DNA from: Oscillospiraceae bacterium
GTDB taxonomy: Bacteria > Bacillota > Clostridia > Oscillospirales > Oscillospiraceae
NCBI GenBank assembly: GCA_017436035.1
Contig: JAFSDV010000036.1
Coordinates: 1-48,509, forward strand
DNA: 48,509 bases
Direction of reading: 5' to 3'
The translations under genes were made by a program, and so were the position numbers. A model generated the notes under the pieces. It searched no databases, was not told where the DNA came from, and saw nothing but the letters and a program-made list of their open reading frames with translations. Shown in pieces: positions 8,236-16,246 of this stretch (its first letter is position 1; each line of letters starts with the position of its first letter).

Positions 8236-8264
8236 AGTATAACCAAAGCAACAGAAAAATGCAA
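8236..8264 (-). promoter_or_regulatory. Promoter of the Cys-rich small protein gene
   Basis: On the minus strand TTGCAT, 17 bases, TATACT; the predicted start lies about 25 bases before the ATG at 8202. Confidence 0.75.
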
Positions 8265-8305
8265 TACAATTTGCAACAAAAAATGCATAAAACAACAGCA
8301 GACTG

Positions 8306-9100
8306 TTATATATATCCGTACATTCCCCGGACGCTTACTTCGCCGGATGTGACAGTGCGGACGCTTCCGTCAGAAAAACAGACGATCAGACCGCCGTTGT
8401 CGTCCAAATCCATAGCTGTTCCGGCGCAGGACTGACCGGACTGTATGACAACAACCTCTTTGCCCAGCGTAATGCAGTCCCGCTTGTATGCCTCCATCAG
8501 GGCTTCTTTTTCTGTAAGCAGCGAGCGGTCCATATGTTCAAGGACAGTGATCATTGCGGCAGCAAGCCTGCAGGGGTCGATAGGCTGTCCGGTGACTGCG
8601 GAAAGAGATGTGGCAATGCTTTGCAGCTCCGGTGAAAAGTCTTTTGTCTGCTGCAGGCAGTTGATGCCCACGCCCACTACAGCATAATCCACGGTGCTGC
8701 TGCCTGGGGACAGTTCTGTCAGAATACCGCCCAGCTTCTTTTTTTCAAATACCAGGTCGTTGGTCCATTTGATTCCCGGGCGTAAGCCGGAAACCTGCTC
8801 GATCGCGTCGCACACAGCCACGGCGACACTGCAGGTCAGGTGCATAAGTGCCGTTGCCGGGCAGTCCGGTCGCAGAATGACCGATAGATAGACGCCCATC
8901 CCGGATGCAGAGGAAAAAGAACGGCCCAATCTGCCCCGACCGGCTGTTTGGTGTTCTGCGATCAGAACAGTGCCGTGAGGAGCGCCGGCGCGGGCGAGCC
9001 GTTTTGCCTCGTTGTTGGTAGAATCAATGGAAGTATACCAATGCAGAGTGTCCCGCCAGGGACACTCTGCAGAAAGATGGCTTAAAATATGTTCTTTCAT
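8306..9100 (-). CDS. birA: Biotin--[acetyl-CoA-carboxylase] ligase, monofunctional
   Basis: The 264-residue biotin protein ligase activates biotin to biotinyl-AMP and transfers it to the carrier lysine of biotin enzymes. Key motifs are STNNEAKRLA, the adenylate-binding GRGRLGRSFSS (about 55-65), the conserved KWTNDLV lysine, and GVGINC. There is no N-terminal winged-helix DNA-binding domain, so it cannot act as the classical BirA repressor. The small C-terminal beta domain (TVTSGEVSVRGMYGYI) is present. The start lies two bases after the stop of the upstream membrane protein gene, indicating co-transcription on the minus strand. Confidence 0.93.
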   Translation of the reverse strand: MKEHILSHLSAECPWRDTLHWYTSIDSTNNEAKRLARAGAPHGTVLIAEHQTAGRGRLGRSFSSASGMGVYLSVILRPDCPATALMHLTCSVAVAVCDAIEQVSGLRPGIKWTNDLVFEKKKLGGILTELSPGSSTVDYAVVGVGINCLQQTKDFSPELQSIATSLSAVTGQPIDPCRLAAAMITVLEHMDRSLLTEKEALMEAYKRDCITLGKEVVVIQSGQSCAGTAMDLDDNGGLIVCFSDGSVRTVTSGEVSVRGMYGYI

Positions 9101-9102
9101 AT

Positions 9103-10521
9103 TCAGTCAATATCGTTTACGATCTCAGTGGGCGGAACATCCAAAAGCTCCGGATGGCGAAGGATGCTGCGGTAATGCTTAAAGAAGGTGGCGTAATAGT
9201 AGCCGTCTACGATCCGCTCGTCCAGAACAAATTTGATGTCAATGTACTTTTTCTGCACAACACTGCCATCCTCCTGAATTTCCAGTGCCCGGCGTTTGCA
9301 GCCAAAGGCACCGAAGACTGGCAGGTTGCCAAAGTCATACAGGTGGTGGTAAATGGGCTTGATACCCAGCGAGCCCATAGAAGTGAAGAAGAGGCTTCCG
9401 TGGAAGGGGCTTAGCTCCAAAAGGAATTTGGGCAGCAGTCCGAAGTAGTCCAGCAGCTTCAGCAGCCATACAACAAATTTCAGCACTACACTGGGAATCA
9501 GATTCAGATAACCGATCAGATTGTCCAGCCCGGAATCCAGCTCCTGGGTGGCTTTTACGCTTTCAATGGCGGCGTTGAGCTTGTTGTATACATCCTCAGC
9601 GGTATCCCGCCGGTTCAGGTGTACCTTGATGGAGGTGTCGGGAGAATCTACAGACATCTCTTTTTTAACCACCATACAGTACTGAATATCCTCGCCCCGG
9701 GAGTATACCTTTTGACCGGAGATAAAGCGGTTCAGCTGGGGATATTTACAAAGTCCCCGGACATAAGCAGCTAAAAGAACATGGGTCAGACCAAAATCCG
9801 TCAGACCCTCTTTCCGTTTTTGACGGATGTACCGCTCCACGTGAGAGATCTCAAAGGATTCTTCGAACAGGTTGGAGCAGGTATTGCGCTCCACCTGAAA
9901 GTATGCGGTGATCTGCGCCATAGGAGCAAGCGTGCGAATCTTACGGCCGTCATTCCGATCACCCCAGGTGGGATGATATTCGCCGGCCGGGTGGATCCGG
10001 ATGGCAAAGACCATCAACATAAAGCCCAGTGTCATCAGCAGATCGGGCGCCAGGGGCGTCAATACCGCGTAGTTGCCGGCGAGTATAGCACCTCTGTTCA
10101 GGTACAGCAGCGCGGCCGCGGGAAATGCCAGCAGGGGAATCAGCGCAAGGGTCAGTTTTTCTCTGCCGGAGGTGATCTGCGTGTAGATGACAGCCATAAA
10201 GAGCAGGGTGATGGCGTACAGCACCACTACCAGCTTGTCAAAACCGAAGCCGGAGAAGACACAGCAATAATAAATGGCGTACATCCATACGGGAATGGCG
10301 GTTTTATAGAACTGTTCTTTGCCGTTAAACAGGGCGATGAGCACATACAGCACGGATGCGGTTGCCGGCAGGATGATTTGACTCCACACCTCCTGTGAGC
10401 TGCCCGTCCCTTTCATACAGGCGATCACAATGCGGGTCACTGCAGAGCATACCATGCACAGTGCCATCAGCCAGGTCAGCACACTTTTGCGGCTGATGTA
10501 AAAATGAGTTTTCTTTTCCAT
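9103..10521 (-). CDS. Membrane protein fused to an E2-type acyltransferase-like domain lacking the catalytic His
   Basis: The protein is 472 residues from the ATG at 10521 (an ATG six codons upstream at 10539 lies inside the -10 region and is unlikely). The N-terminal half (about 8-195) has five or six hydrophobic segments. The C-terminal half (about 205-460) resembles the chloramphenicol-acetyltransferase/2-oxoacid dehydrogenase E2 catalytic fold, ending FVLDERIVDGYYYATFFKHY. In true E2 enzymes this motif is DHRxxDG. Here the catalytic His is replaced by Glu (about residue 435) while the Asp and Gly remain, so classical acyl transfer to CoA is doubtful. No lipoyl domain is present. It is followed immediately by birA. 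A genuine E2 with intact DHRAVDG is encoded at 31723-33609, which gives a direct comparison. Function unknown. Confidence 0.75.
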   Translation of the reverse strand: MEKKTHFYISRKSVLTWLMALCMVCSAVTRIVIACMKGTGSSQEVWSQIILPATASVLYVLIALFNGKEQFYKTAIPVWMYAIYYCCVFSGFGFDKLVVVLYAITLLFMAVIYTQITSGREKLTLALIPLLAFPAAALLYLNRGAILAGNYAVLTPLAPDLLMTLGFMLMVFAIRIHPAGEYHPTWGDRNDGRKIRTLAPMAQITAYFQVERNTCSNLFEESFEISHVERYIRQKRKEGLTDFGLTHVLLAAYVRGLCKYPQLNRFISGQKVYSRGEDIQYCMVVKKEMSVDSPDTSIKVHLNRRDTAEDVYNKLNAAIESVKATQELDSGLDNLIGYLNLIPSVVLKFVVWLLKLLDYFGLLPKFLLELSPFHGSLFFTSMGSLGIKPIYHHLYDFGNLPVFGAFGCKRRALEIQEDGSVVQKKYIDIKFVLDERIVDGYYYATFFKHYRSILRHPELLDVPPTEIVNDID

Positions 10522-10529
10522 ACACAACC

Positions 10530-10558
10530 AGTATAACAAAAAATGACAGGCTTCGCAA
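10530..10558 (-). promoter_or_regulatory. Promoter giving an almost leaderless transcript
   Basis: On the minus strand TTGCGA, 17 bases, TATACT. Only eight bases separate the -10 from the ATG at 10521 and no Shine-Dalgarno is visible, so translation may begin on a leaderless mRNA. Confidence 0.6.
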
Positions 10559-10566
10559 TAAGGAAG

Positions 10567-11460
10567 TCAGGTTTTTTTGCCGGACTTTCCTGCGATGCGG
10601 GCTTTAACGGCGGACAAATGCTCCGGGGTCGTGCCGCAGCAGCCGCCCAGCAGTGTTGCGCCCATTTCTGAGCAATCTCCGAGGATTTTTGCAAATTCCG
10701 CCGGTGACATTGGATAGATGGGGAGATTATCTGCGCCGATCACAGGTGTTCCGGCGTTAGGCTTGCACACCAACGGACCTTTTACGCAGCGGCGCAGCTT
10801 GGAAACCAGATAAGGCGTCATCATGTCTGCCGCAACACAGTTAAAGCCTACTGCCGCCGCGCCGGCTTCTTCCAGGTCTTGCAGTACAGGACCGGCATCC
10901 ATTCCGGAAAACAGAGAGCCGTCGCCTTGCATAGTGAAGGTGTAAAGTACTGCTCCCGCGCATTCCAATTCGGCAGCAGTCAGGATGGCTTCTGCTTCCT
11001 GAGGATAAAGCAGGGTCTCAGCAGCCAGCAAATCCGCGCCGCCGTCTATCAGCCCCCGGATCTGACGGCGGTAATTTTCCACCAAAAAGTCAAATTGGTT
11101 GGGGTCCCAGCTATCGGTAAAGGTGGCAAGGGTGGTCAGGTCGCCGGCGACCAAACAGCCCGGTGCGGCAGAGCGGGTCAGGCTGACCAGATGGGCGTTG
11201 ACGGTCTCTGTCTGCCTTGCTAAATTCACACGCTCCAAAGCCACAGGCTGCGCCTGAAAGGTCGGCGCATACAGGATCTGACAGCCTGCCTGTGCATACT
11301 GCCGCTGCAGGGTGATCAGTGCCTCCGGGTGTGCTAAGATCCATTCTTCAGAGCAGCAGCCCCGGGGCATACCCGCCTTTTGCAGGTTAGAACCGGTCGC
11401 ACCGTCCAGCAGGTAAACGCCGGATGCGATTTTTTCTTGAAATTGTTCTTTCGTTAGCAT
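10567..11460 (-). CDS. Homocysteine S-methyltransferase family protein
   Basis: The protein is 297 residues from the ATG at 11460, which has GGAGG seven bases upstream; the longer open frame to 11568 runs through its own promoter and is rejected. The fold is the zinc-dependent (beta/alpha)8 methyltransferase of MetH N-terminal/BHMT type. LLDGATGSNLQ is at the N-terminus, a Cys lies in GFNCVAADM, and the paired zinc cysteines are in LLGGCCGTTPEHL near the C-terminus. It would move a methyl group from S-methylmethionine, betaine or a folate/corrinoid partner to homocysteine; the donor cannot be told. No cobalamin domain is attached, and no MetH partner lies nearby. Confidence 0.88.
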   Translation of the reverse strand: MLTKEQFQEKIASGVYLLDGATGSNLQKAGMPRGCCSEEWILAHPEALITLQRQYAQAGCQILYAPTFQAQPVALERVNLARQTETVNAHLVSLTRSAAPGCLVAGDLTTLATFTDSWDPNQFDFLVENYRRQIRGLIDGGADLLAAETLLYPQEAEAILTAAELECAGAVLYTFTMQGDGSLFSGMDAGPVLQDLEEAGAAAVGFNCVAADMMTPYLVSKLRRCVKGPLVCKPNAGTPVIGADNLPIYPMSPAEFAKILGDCSEMGATLLGGCCGTTPEHLSAVKARIAGKSGKKT

Positions 11461-11490
11461 AATCTGCCTCCGATTAAAAAGAGTGGTTTT

Positions 11491-11519
11491 ATTATAGTGC
11501 AAGATGGGAAAGATTGCAA
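11491..11519 (-). promoter_or_regulatory. Promoter of the homocysteine methyltransferase gene
   Basis: On the minus strand TTGCAA (11514-11519), 17 bases, consensus TATAAT (11491-11496), about 30 bases before the start codon. Confidence 0.85.
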
Positions 11520-11523
11520 CATA

Positions 11524-11552
11524 TTGACGGGAGAGGGAAAAACTGTTAAACT
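11524..11552 (+). promoter_or_regulatory. Promoter of the aminopeptidase gene
   Basis: TTGACG, 17 bases, TAAACT on the plus strand, nearly touching the divergent minus-strand promoter. Confidence 0.6.
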
Positions 11553-11581
11553 GTAAAAAGCTTGCCAAAGGAGCAAAAGTG

Positions 11582-12805
11582 ATGAAAAAGACTGTTTTAA
11601 GAAAATATGCCCGGCTGATCGTGCGCTGCGGCGTGAATGTTCAGAAGGGACAGGAGGTTTTGGTCCACGCTGATCTGGATCAGCCGGAGTTCGTAAAGCT
11701 GGTTGTGGAAGAAGCGTATAAAGCAGGAGCAAAGGAAGTTACGGTGCTGTGGAATTATCAGCCCTTGCAGAAGATCCACACCCGTTTTCAGTCTGTCAAA
11801 ACACTCGGTGAGGTAAAGCAGTGGCAAATTGCCCGGCAGGAGCATTACTGTCAGACCCTGCCGTGCCGTATTCACCTGATCAGCGAAGATCCGGACGGGC
11901 TGAAGGGCGTGAATATGGAAAAAGCAGCAAAGGCCCGCCAGCACAGCTACCCGATCCTGAAGCCGTATATTGACCGGCGGGAAAACCGGCAGCAGTGGTG
12001 CATCGCTGCAGTTCCCGGTGCAGCTTGGGCAAAAAAAGTGTTCCCCGGCGTGCCGAAGGGGAAGGCGGTGGAACAGCTGTGGGCGGCGATTCTGAATGCG
12101 GCAAGAGTGTATGAAGATCCTATAAAGGAATGGGAAAAGCACAACGCTGATCTGCGGGCACGCTGTGATTACCTGAACAGCCTTGGCATTGAGAGCCTGC
12201 ATTATACTGCCGATAACGGCACAGACCTTACGGTGGGTATGATTGCCGAGGGCTGCTTCCGGGGCGGTGCGGATACCAGCTTACAGGGGATCGGATTTAA
12301 TCCCAATATTCCTACAGAAGAATGCTTTATCTCGCCCATGAGAGGAAAGGCGGAGGGCATCGTTTATGCCACCAAGCCTCTGAGCTATCAGGGTCAGCTG
12401 ATTGAAGATTTTTGGATGCGCTTTGAAAATGGAAAAGTGGTGGAGGCACAGGCTCGGAAAGGCGGAGAGCTGCTCAACACGCTGATCTCGATGGATGATG
12501 GAGCTGCGTATTTGGGCGAGTGTGCCCTTGTGCCGGAGGCCAGTCCCATTGCCGAAAGCGGTCTGCTGTTCTACAATACGCTGTTTGACGAAAACGCCGC
12601 CTGTCATTTGGCGATCGGTATGGGCTTTGCGGATACGATCCGGGGTTTTCAGGACCGGACGCTGGAGGAATGCCGGCAGCTGGGTGTCAACGATTCTATG
12701 ATCCATGAGGATTTTATGATCGGCTGTCCGTCGATGAATATCGATGCTGCCACCCGGGACGGTCAGGTCATTCCCATCTTCCGAAACGGGAATTGGGCGT
12801 TTTGA
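11582..12805 (+). CDS. Aminopeptidase, M29 family (AmpS/PepS-like)
   Basis: This 407-residue cytosolic metallo-aminopeptidase releases N-terminal amino acids from peptides. It has the M29 features RKYARLIVRCGVNVQKGQEVLVHADL at the start, GAKEVTVLW, TDLTVGMIAEGCFRGG, NIPTEECFISP (metal-binding Glu region) and LGECALVPEASPI. Near the end come HLAIGMGF and HEDFMIGCPSMNIDA with the expected His/Asp ligands. Length is normal for the family. The ATG at 11582 is preferred to the GTG immediately before it because AAAGGAG lies eight bases upstream. It is divergent from the methyltransferase gene and probably monocistronic. A weak A/T hairpin follows the stop. Confidence 0.93.
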   Translation: MKKTVLRKYARLIVRCGVNVQKGQEVLVHADLDQPEFVKLVVEEAYKAGAKEVTVLWNYQPLQKIHTRFQSVKTLGEVKQWQIARQEHYCQTLPCRIHLISEDPDGLKGVNMEKAAKARQHSYPILKPYIDRRENRQQWCIAAVPGAAWAKKVFPGVPKGKAVEQLWAAILNAARVYEDPIKEWEKHNADLRARCDYLNSLGIESLHYTADNGTDLTVGMIAEGCFRGGADTSLQGIGFNPNIPTEECFISPMRGKAEGIVYATKPLSYQGQLIEDFWMRFENGKVVEAQARKGGELLNTLISMDDGAAYLGECALVPEASPIAESGLLFYNTLFDENAACHLAIGMGFADTIRGFQDRTLEECRQLGVNDSMIHEDFMIGCPSMNIDAATRDGQVIPIFRNGNWAF

Positions 12806-12837
12806 TCGGTGTTTTTTCAAAAAAACGAAAAAAACAC

Positions 12838-12866
12838 TTGCAATCTGGATATTCCTGTGTTATGAT
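12838..12866 (+). promoter_or_regulatory. rpmE promoter
   Basis: TTGCAA, 17 bases, TATGAT; the predicted start is about 60 bases before the rpmE ATG. Confidence 0.8.
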
Positions 12867-12931
12867 ATCCGGGCGATTAAAGATTGTTGGGGTTTTTATG
12901 CCCTTTAACTGATAAGAAAGAGGTGAACAAC

Positions 12932-13132
12932 ATGAAGGAAGGTATCCATCCCAATTACGAACAGACCACAATTCGTTGCGCCTGTGGCAATGTCTTTACG
13001 ACCGGTTCCACCAAGAAGGACATCCGAGTTGAAATCTGCTCCAAGTGCCACCCTTTCTATACCGGCAAGCAGAAGCTGGTTGACACCGGTGGACGTGTTG
13101 ATCGGTTCAACAAGAGATTTGGCCTGAAGTAA
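12932..13132 (+). CDS. rpmE: 50S ribosomal protein L31, zinc-binding type
   Basis: This 66-residue L31 begins [22 protein letters not shown], with the C+ set of cysteines (RCACG and [15 protein letters not shown]) that coordinate zinc. It sits on the 50S subunit at the intersubunit bridge. The ATG at 12932 has GAGGTG seven bases upstream; an in-frame ATG 16 codons earlier has no RBS and no conserved sequence. It is a monocistronic gene with a strong promoter and terminator. The zinc-containing form is typically used when zinc is sufficient; no zinc-free paralogue is visible here. Confidence 0.97.
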   Translation: MKEGIHPNYEQTTIRCACGNVFTTGSTKKDIRVEICSKCHPFYTGKQKLVDTGGRVDRFNKRFGLK

Positions 13133-13136
13133 GACA

Positions 13137-13171
13137 AAATCCGCACTGCGCCCATGCAGTGCGGATTTTTT
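13137..13171 (+). terminator. rpmE terminator
   Basis: AAATCCGCACTGC and GCAGTGCGGATTT form a 13-bp stem around six bases, followed by TTTTT. Confidence 0.93.
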
Positions 13172-13191
13172 GCGTATTTTTGTCGAAAATG

Positions 13192-13221
13192 TTGTGTCAA
13201 TGACCGGTGATGTGGTATAAT
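13192..13221 (+). promoter_or_regulatory. hflX promoter
   Basis: TTGTGT, 18 bases, consensus TATAAT inside TGTGGTATAAT, an extended -10. A near-identical block precedes dnaG. Confidence 0.8.
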
Positions 13222-13253
13222 AACGATAATTGATGTTTGGCGTTGGAGGAACA

Positions 13254-14516
13254 ATGGAATCGAATTTTGAAACGCGGCAGGAGCGGGCGGTGCTGGTTGG
13301 TCTGAACGCGGACTGCTTTACAAAAGCACAGACGGCAACCGATGAGACTTTGGAGGAGCTGGAGGCGTTGCTGGAAACAGCCGGCGGCTTCTGTACCGGC
13401 AAGATCCTGCAAAACCGTCACACCCCGGATTCTCACAGCTTTATCGGTGAGGGAAAAGCGCAGGAAGTGAAGATGCTGGCGGAGTTCACGGAAGCCACTA
13501 TGGTGATCTTTGATAATGAGCTTTCTCCCGGGCATATCCGGGCGTTGGAAGAGATTCTGGGCGTGACGGTGTTGGACCGCAGTTCTTTGATTTTGGATAT
13601 TTTTGCCCAGCGGGCCAAGACCCGGGAGGGTCGGCTGCAGGTGGAGCTGGCACAATATAAATATTTGCTGCCCCGGCTGTCCGGTATGGGAAAGAGCCTG
13701 TCCCGGCAGGGCGGCGGCATTGGAACCCGGGGTCCCGGCGAGACAAAGCTGGAATCAGACCGGCGGCATATTCGGGAGCGGATCGCCCGTCTGCAGACAG
13801 AGCTGGAGCAGGTCCGTCAGGTCCGGAGCGTGCAGCGGGAGCGCAGAATGAAAAATTCCGTGCCGGTGGTGGCAATCGTAGGCTATACCAATGCGGGAAA
13901 ATCCACTTTGCTCAACTGCCTGACAGATGCGGGTATTCCCGCCAATAACCGGCTGTTTGACACGCTGGATACCACATCCCGGCAGCTGACAGTATCGGAT
14001 AATTTAGACGTGATTCTGTCGGATACAGTGGGCTTTATCGCAAAGCTGCCCCACCATCTGGTGGACGCTTTTCGGGCAACCTTGGAGGAGCTGGAATATG
14101 CGGATCTGCTGCTCCATGTAATCGATGCCGCCGATCCCAATCGGGAGGAGCATATTCAAGTGGTGGACAGCCTGATCACAAAGCTGGCAAAGCCCGGCAC
14201 GAAGGTGCTCCGGTGCTATAACAAAGCGGAATTGGTCAGCCCGGAGGATATTCCTGTAGGCGCGGATGTGGTGAAGATCTCCGCGCTTAAAGGCGAGGGG
14301 ATGGAGCAGCTGCTCCAAGCCATTGAAGCGGCACTGGGACACAGCCGTCATCATATCGTTGTAAAGCTACCCTATTCTATGGGCGGTATGGTGGAAACCC
14401 TGCACAGCAGTGCCCAGGTGCTGAATGTGGAATACACGGAAGAGGGAATTGCTGTGGAGACGGTCGTTGACCCGATCCTTTACGGAAGGCTGAAGGAGTT
14501 TATCGTCAAGGAGTGA
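13254..14516 (+). CDS. hflX: GTPase HflX (ribosome-associated)
   Basis: This 420-residue Obg/HflX-type GTPase in other bacteria binds the 50S subunit and splits stalled or heat-damaged ribosomes. The N-terminal HflX domain carries THTPDSHSFIGEGKAQE-like and DNELSPGHIRALE motifs. The coiled linker RLSRQGGGIGTRGPGETKLE-type sequence is conserved. The G domain shows G1 GYTNAGKST, G3 DTVGF and G4 NKAE. The ATG at 13254 follows GGAGG by four to five bases; TTG and ATG codons eight and seven residues upstream lie too close to the transcription start. It heads a run of tightly spaced plus-strand genes. Confidence 0.95.
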   Translation: MESNFETRQERAVLVGLNADCFTKAQTATDETLEELEALLETAGGFCTGKILQNRHTPDSHSFIGEGKAQEVKMLAEFTEATMVIFDNELSPGHIRALEEILGVTVLDRSSLILDIFAQRAKTREGRLQVELAQYKYLLPRLSGMGKSLSRQGGGIGTRGPGETKLESDRRHIRERIARLQTELEQVRQVRSVQRERRMKNSVPVVAIVGYTNAGKSTLLNCLTDAGIPANNRLFDTLDTTSRQLTVSDNLDVILSDTVGFIAKLPHHLVDAFRATLEELEYADLLLHVIDAADPNREEHIQVVDSLITKLAKPGTKVLRCYNKAELVSPEDIPVGADVVKISALKGEGMEQLLQAIEAALGHSRHHIVVKLPYSMGGMVETLHSSAQVLNVEYTEEGIAVETVVDPILYGRLKEFIVKE

Positions 14517-14522
14517 TGAAGC

Positions 14523-15155
14523 TTGGAGGAATATTTGGTTCCTTCCGGTTTTGGTGAGGATGAATTTGTGGAGAAAAAGTCCCGGTTCATCGGAAGAGTA
14601 TGGCTTGCAGAGACTGAGGAAGAGGCGTTGGCACGGATTCAGGAGATGAAAAAGCAGCACCATGATGCCACCCACAACTGCTGGGCCTATGTGATCAAGG
14701 ACGGTCCTGCCCGGTTTTCGGATGACGGAGAGCCGGGCGGCACTGCGGGCAATCCAATGATGCAGGTGCTGCAGCGGGAACAGCTTCACAATGTTGTGTG
14801 TGTAGTGACCCGGTACTTCGGCGGTGTGCTGCTGGGAGCAGGCGGTCTTGTGCGTGCCTATACCAAAGGCGCGAAAATTGCGGTTGATGCCGCAGGCAAA
14901 TCTGTCAAACGGGTTTGGTCTGTGCTGTATGTACCATGTCCGTACAGCTTTTATGAACGGATCAGGCTGGAAGTGGCGGCCTTTGGCGGTGTTTTGCGGG
15001 ATACGACGTTTGGCGCGGAGGTCGAGCTGGAGATTTTGGTGGCAAGGGAGCAGACGCAGCCGTTTTTGGACCGGCTGACAGATCTGACTGCCGGAACAGT
15101 GGAAGGCATGGAAACGGGACAGGAGTACAGAGCGTTCCCTGTGGAAAATACATAG
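14523..15155 (+). CDS. YigZ/IMPACT family protein (UPF0029), TTG start
   Basis: This 210-residue protein has the YigZ N-terminal domain (FVEKKSRFIGRVW, then HHDATHNCWAYV, DDGEPGGTAGNPM and VVTRYFGGVLLGAGGLVRAY) and a C-terminal DUF1949-like ferredoxin-type domain. Family members bind RNA or ribosomes; the exact role is not established. The start is a TTG at 14523, with AAGGAG nine bases upstream inside the end of hflX; no ATG or GTG serves the conserved N-terminus. Six bases separate it from hflX, so the two are co-transcribed. Confidence 0.93.
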   Translation: MEEYLVPSGFGEDEFVEKKSRFIGRVWLAETEEEALARIQEMKKQHHDATHNCWAYVIKDGPARFSDDGEPGGTAGNPMMQVLQREQLHNVVCVVTRYFGGVLLGAGGLVRAYTKGAKIAVDAAGKSVKRVWSVLYVPCPYSFYERIRLEVAAFGGVLRDTTFGAEVELEILVAREQTQPFLDRLTDLTAGTVEGMETGQEYRAFPVENT

Positions 15156-15173
15156 TAAACGAGGGGATCCATT

Positions 15174-16184
15174 ATGCTATTGCGGGAAGAATTGGAGCGG
15201 CAGGAGCACCTGCGGCTGAATACAAAGGCCGCATTTTCCGATGAAAGCCGGGGGCGGCTGCGCCGGACTGCCGTTGACGATTCAGATGTGCGGACCTGCT
15301 ATCAGCGGGATACAGACCGAATTGTCCATTGCAAAGCGTTTCGGCGGCTGATGCACAAGACACAGGTGTTTTTAAGTCCGGAGGGCGATCATTACCGAAC
15401 CCGTATGACCCATACCATTGAGGTGGCGCGGATCGCCCGCACCATTGCCAGAGCCCTCAATTTGAATGAGGATCTGACAGAGGCGGCGGCAATGGGTCAT
15501 GATTTGGGACATACACCCTTTGGGCATGCGGGAGAAAGCGCCCTCAGCGAAGTGATGGGACAGCCGTTTCGGCACAATGAGCAAAGCTTGCGGGTCGTAG
15601 ATGTACTGGAAAATGACGGCGCAGGCTTGAATCTGACCTATGAGGTCCGGATGGGTATCTTGGGACATACCGGCAGCTTTGTTCCGGAAACGCTGGAGTG
15701 TCAGATCGTGCGCCGGGCAGATCAGATTGCCTATGTGAACCACGACATTGATGATGCAGTCCGCGCCGGGATCTTAAACGACTGGGATATCCCGAAATCC
15801 GTTTCCAGAATTCTTGGAAAGACCCACTCCGAACGGATCAATACCTTGGTGTGCGATGCAGTCAATACCTCCGCGGAGGCGGGGACGATCCAGCTGTCGC
15901 CCAAGGTGGATCAGGCGTTGGCGGAGCTGCGGGCGTTTATGTTTGAACGGGTATACAGAAGCCCGGTCGCCAAGGCGGAGGAATTGAAGGCCAAGGATAT
16001 GCTTAAGCGGCTGTATGAGTATTATTACAACCATCCGGAGGCGATCCCGGACCATTTTCAGCCCCAGCTTTCCTTTGAGGGCATGGAGCGGACCGTGTGT
16101 GACTATATAGCAGGCATGACAGATAACTATGCAGCAGATAAATTTACAGAACTTTTTATTCCCACAGGCTGGCATGTTCGGTGA
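15174..16184 (+). CDS. dgt: Deoxyguanosinetriphosphate triphosphohydrolase-like protein (HD domain)
   Basis: This 336-residue HD-superfamily dNTP triphosphohydrolase splits dNTPs to nucleoside and tripolyphosphate. Seen are DTDRIVHCKAFRRLMHKTQVF, HYRTRMTHTIEVARIARTIAR (first His), AAAMGHDLGHTPFGHAGE (the HD pair) and the later NHDIDDAVRAG Asp. Length suits the short Firmicutes dGTPase-like class. The ATG follows GAGGGG by seven bases, 18 bases after the previous stop. In many Clostridia this gene sits directly before dnaG, as here. The true substrate preference is unknown. Confidence 0.94.
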   Translation: MLLREELERQEHLRLNTKAAFSDESRGRLRRTAVDDSDVRTCYQRDTDRIVHCKAFRRLMHKTQVFLSPEGDHYRTRMTHTIEVARIARTIARALNLNEDLTEAAAMGHDLGHTPFGHAGESALSEVMGQPFRHNEQSLRVVDVLENDGAGLNLTYEVRMGILGHTGSFVPETLECQIVRRADQIAYVNHDIDDAVRAGILNDWDIPKSVSRILGKTHSERINTLVCDAVNTSAEAGTIQLSPKVDQALAELRAFMFERVYRSPVAKAEELKAKDMLKRLYEYYYNHPEAIPDHFQPQLSFEGMERTVCDYIAGMTDNYAADKFTELFIPTGWHVR

Positions 16185-16187
16185 TGA

Positions 16188-16198
16188 TGTGGTATAAT
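16188..16198 (+). promoter_or_regulatory. Extended -10 promoter before dnaG
   Basis: TGTGGTATAAT directly after the dgt stop matches the hflX promoter core (both within GGTGATG...TGGTATAATAA). There is no convincing -35. Confidence 0.7.
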
Positions 16199-16246
16199 AA
16201 AGTATTCTAAGGAGAAAAACGGACTTTTGGGAAGGAGGCGAAGACT

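Noticed and set aside
10567-11568. Longer start (36 extra residues) for the homocysteine methyltransferase gene
   Set aside because: The extension crosses a consensus promoter and lacks an RBS; the ATG at 11460 has GGAGG.
12806-12837. Terminator after the aminopeptidase gene
   Set aside because: Only an A/T stem (GTGTTTTTT with AAAAAACAC) without a stable GC part or clear T-tract; too weak to list.
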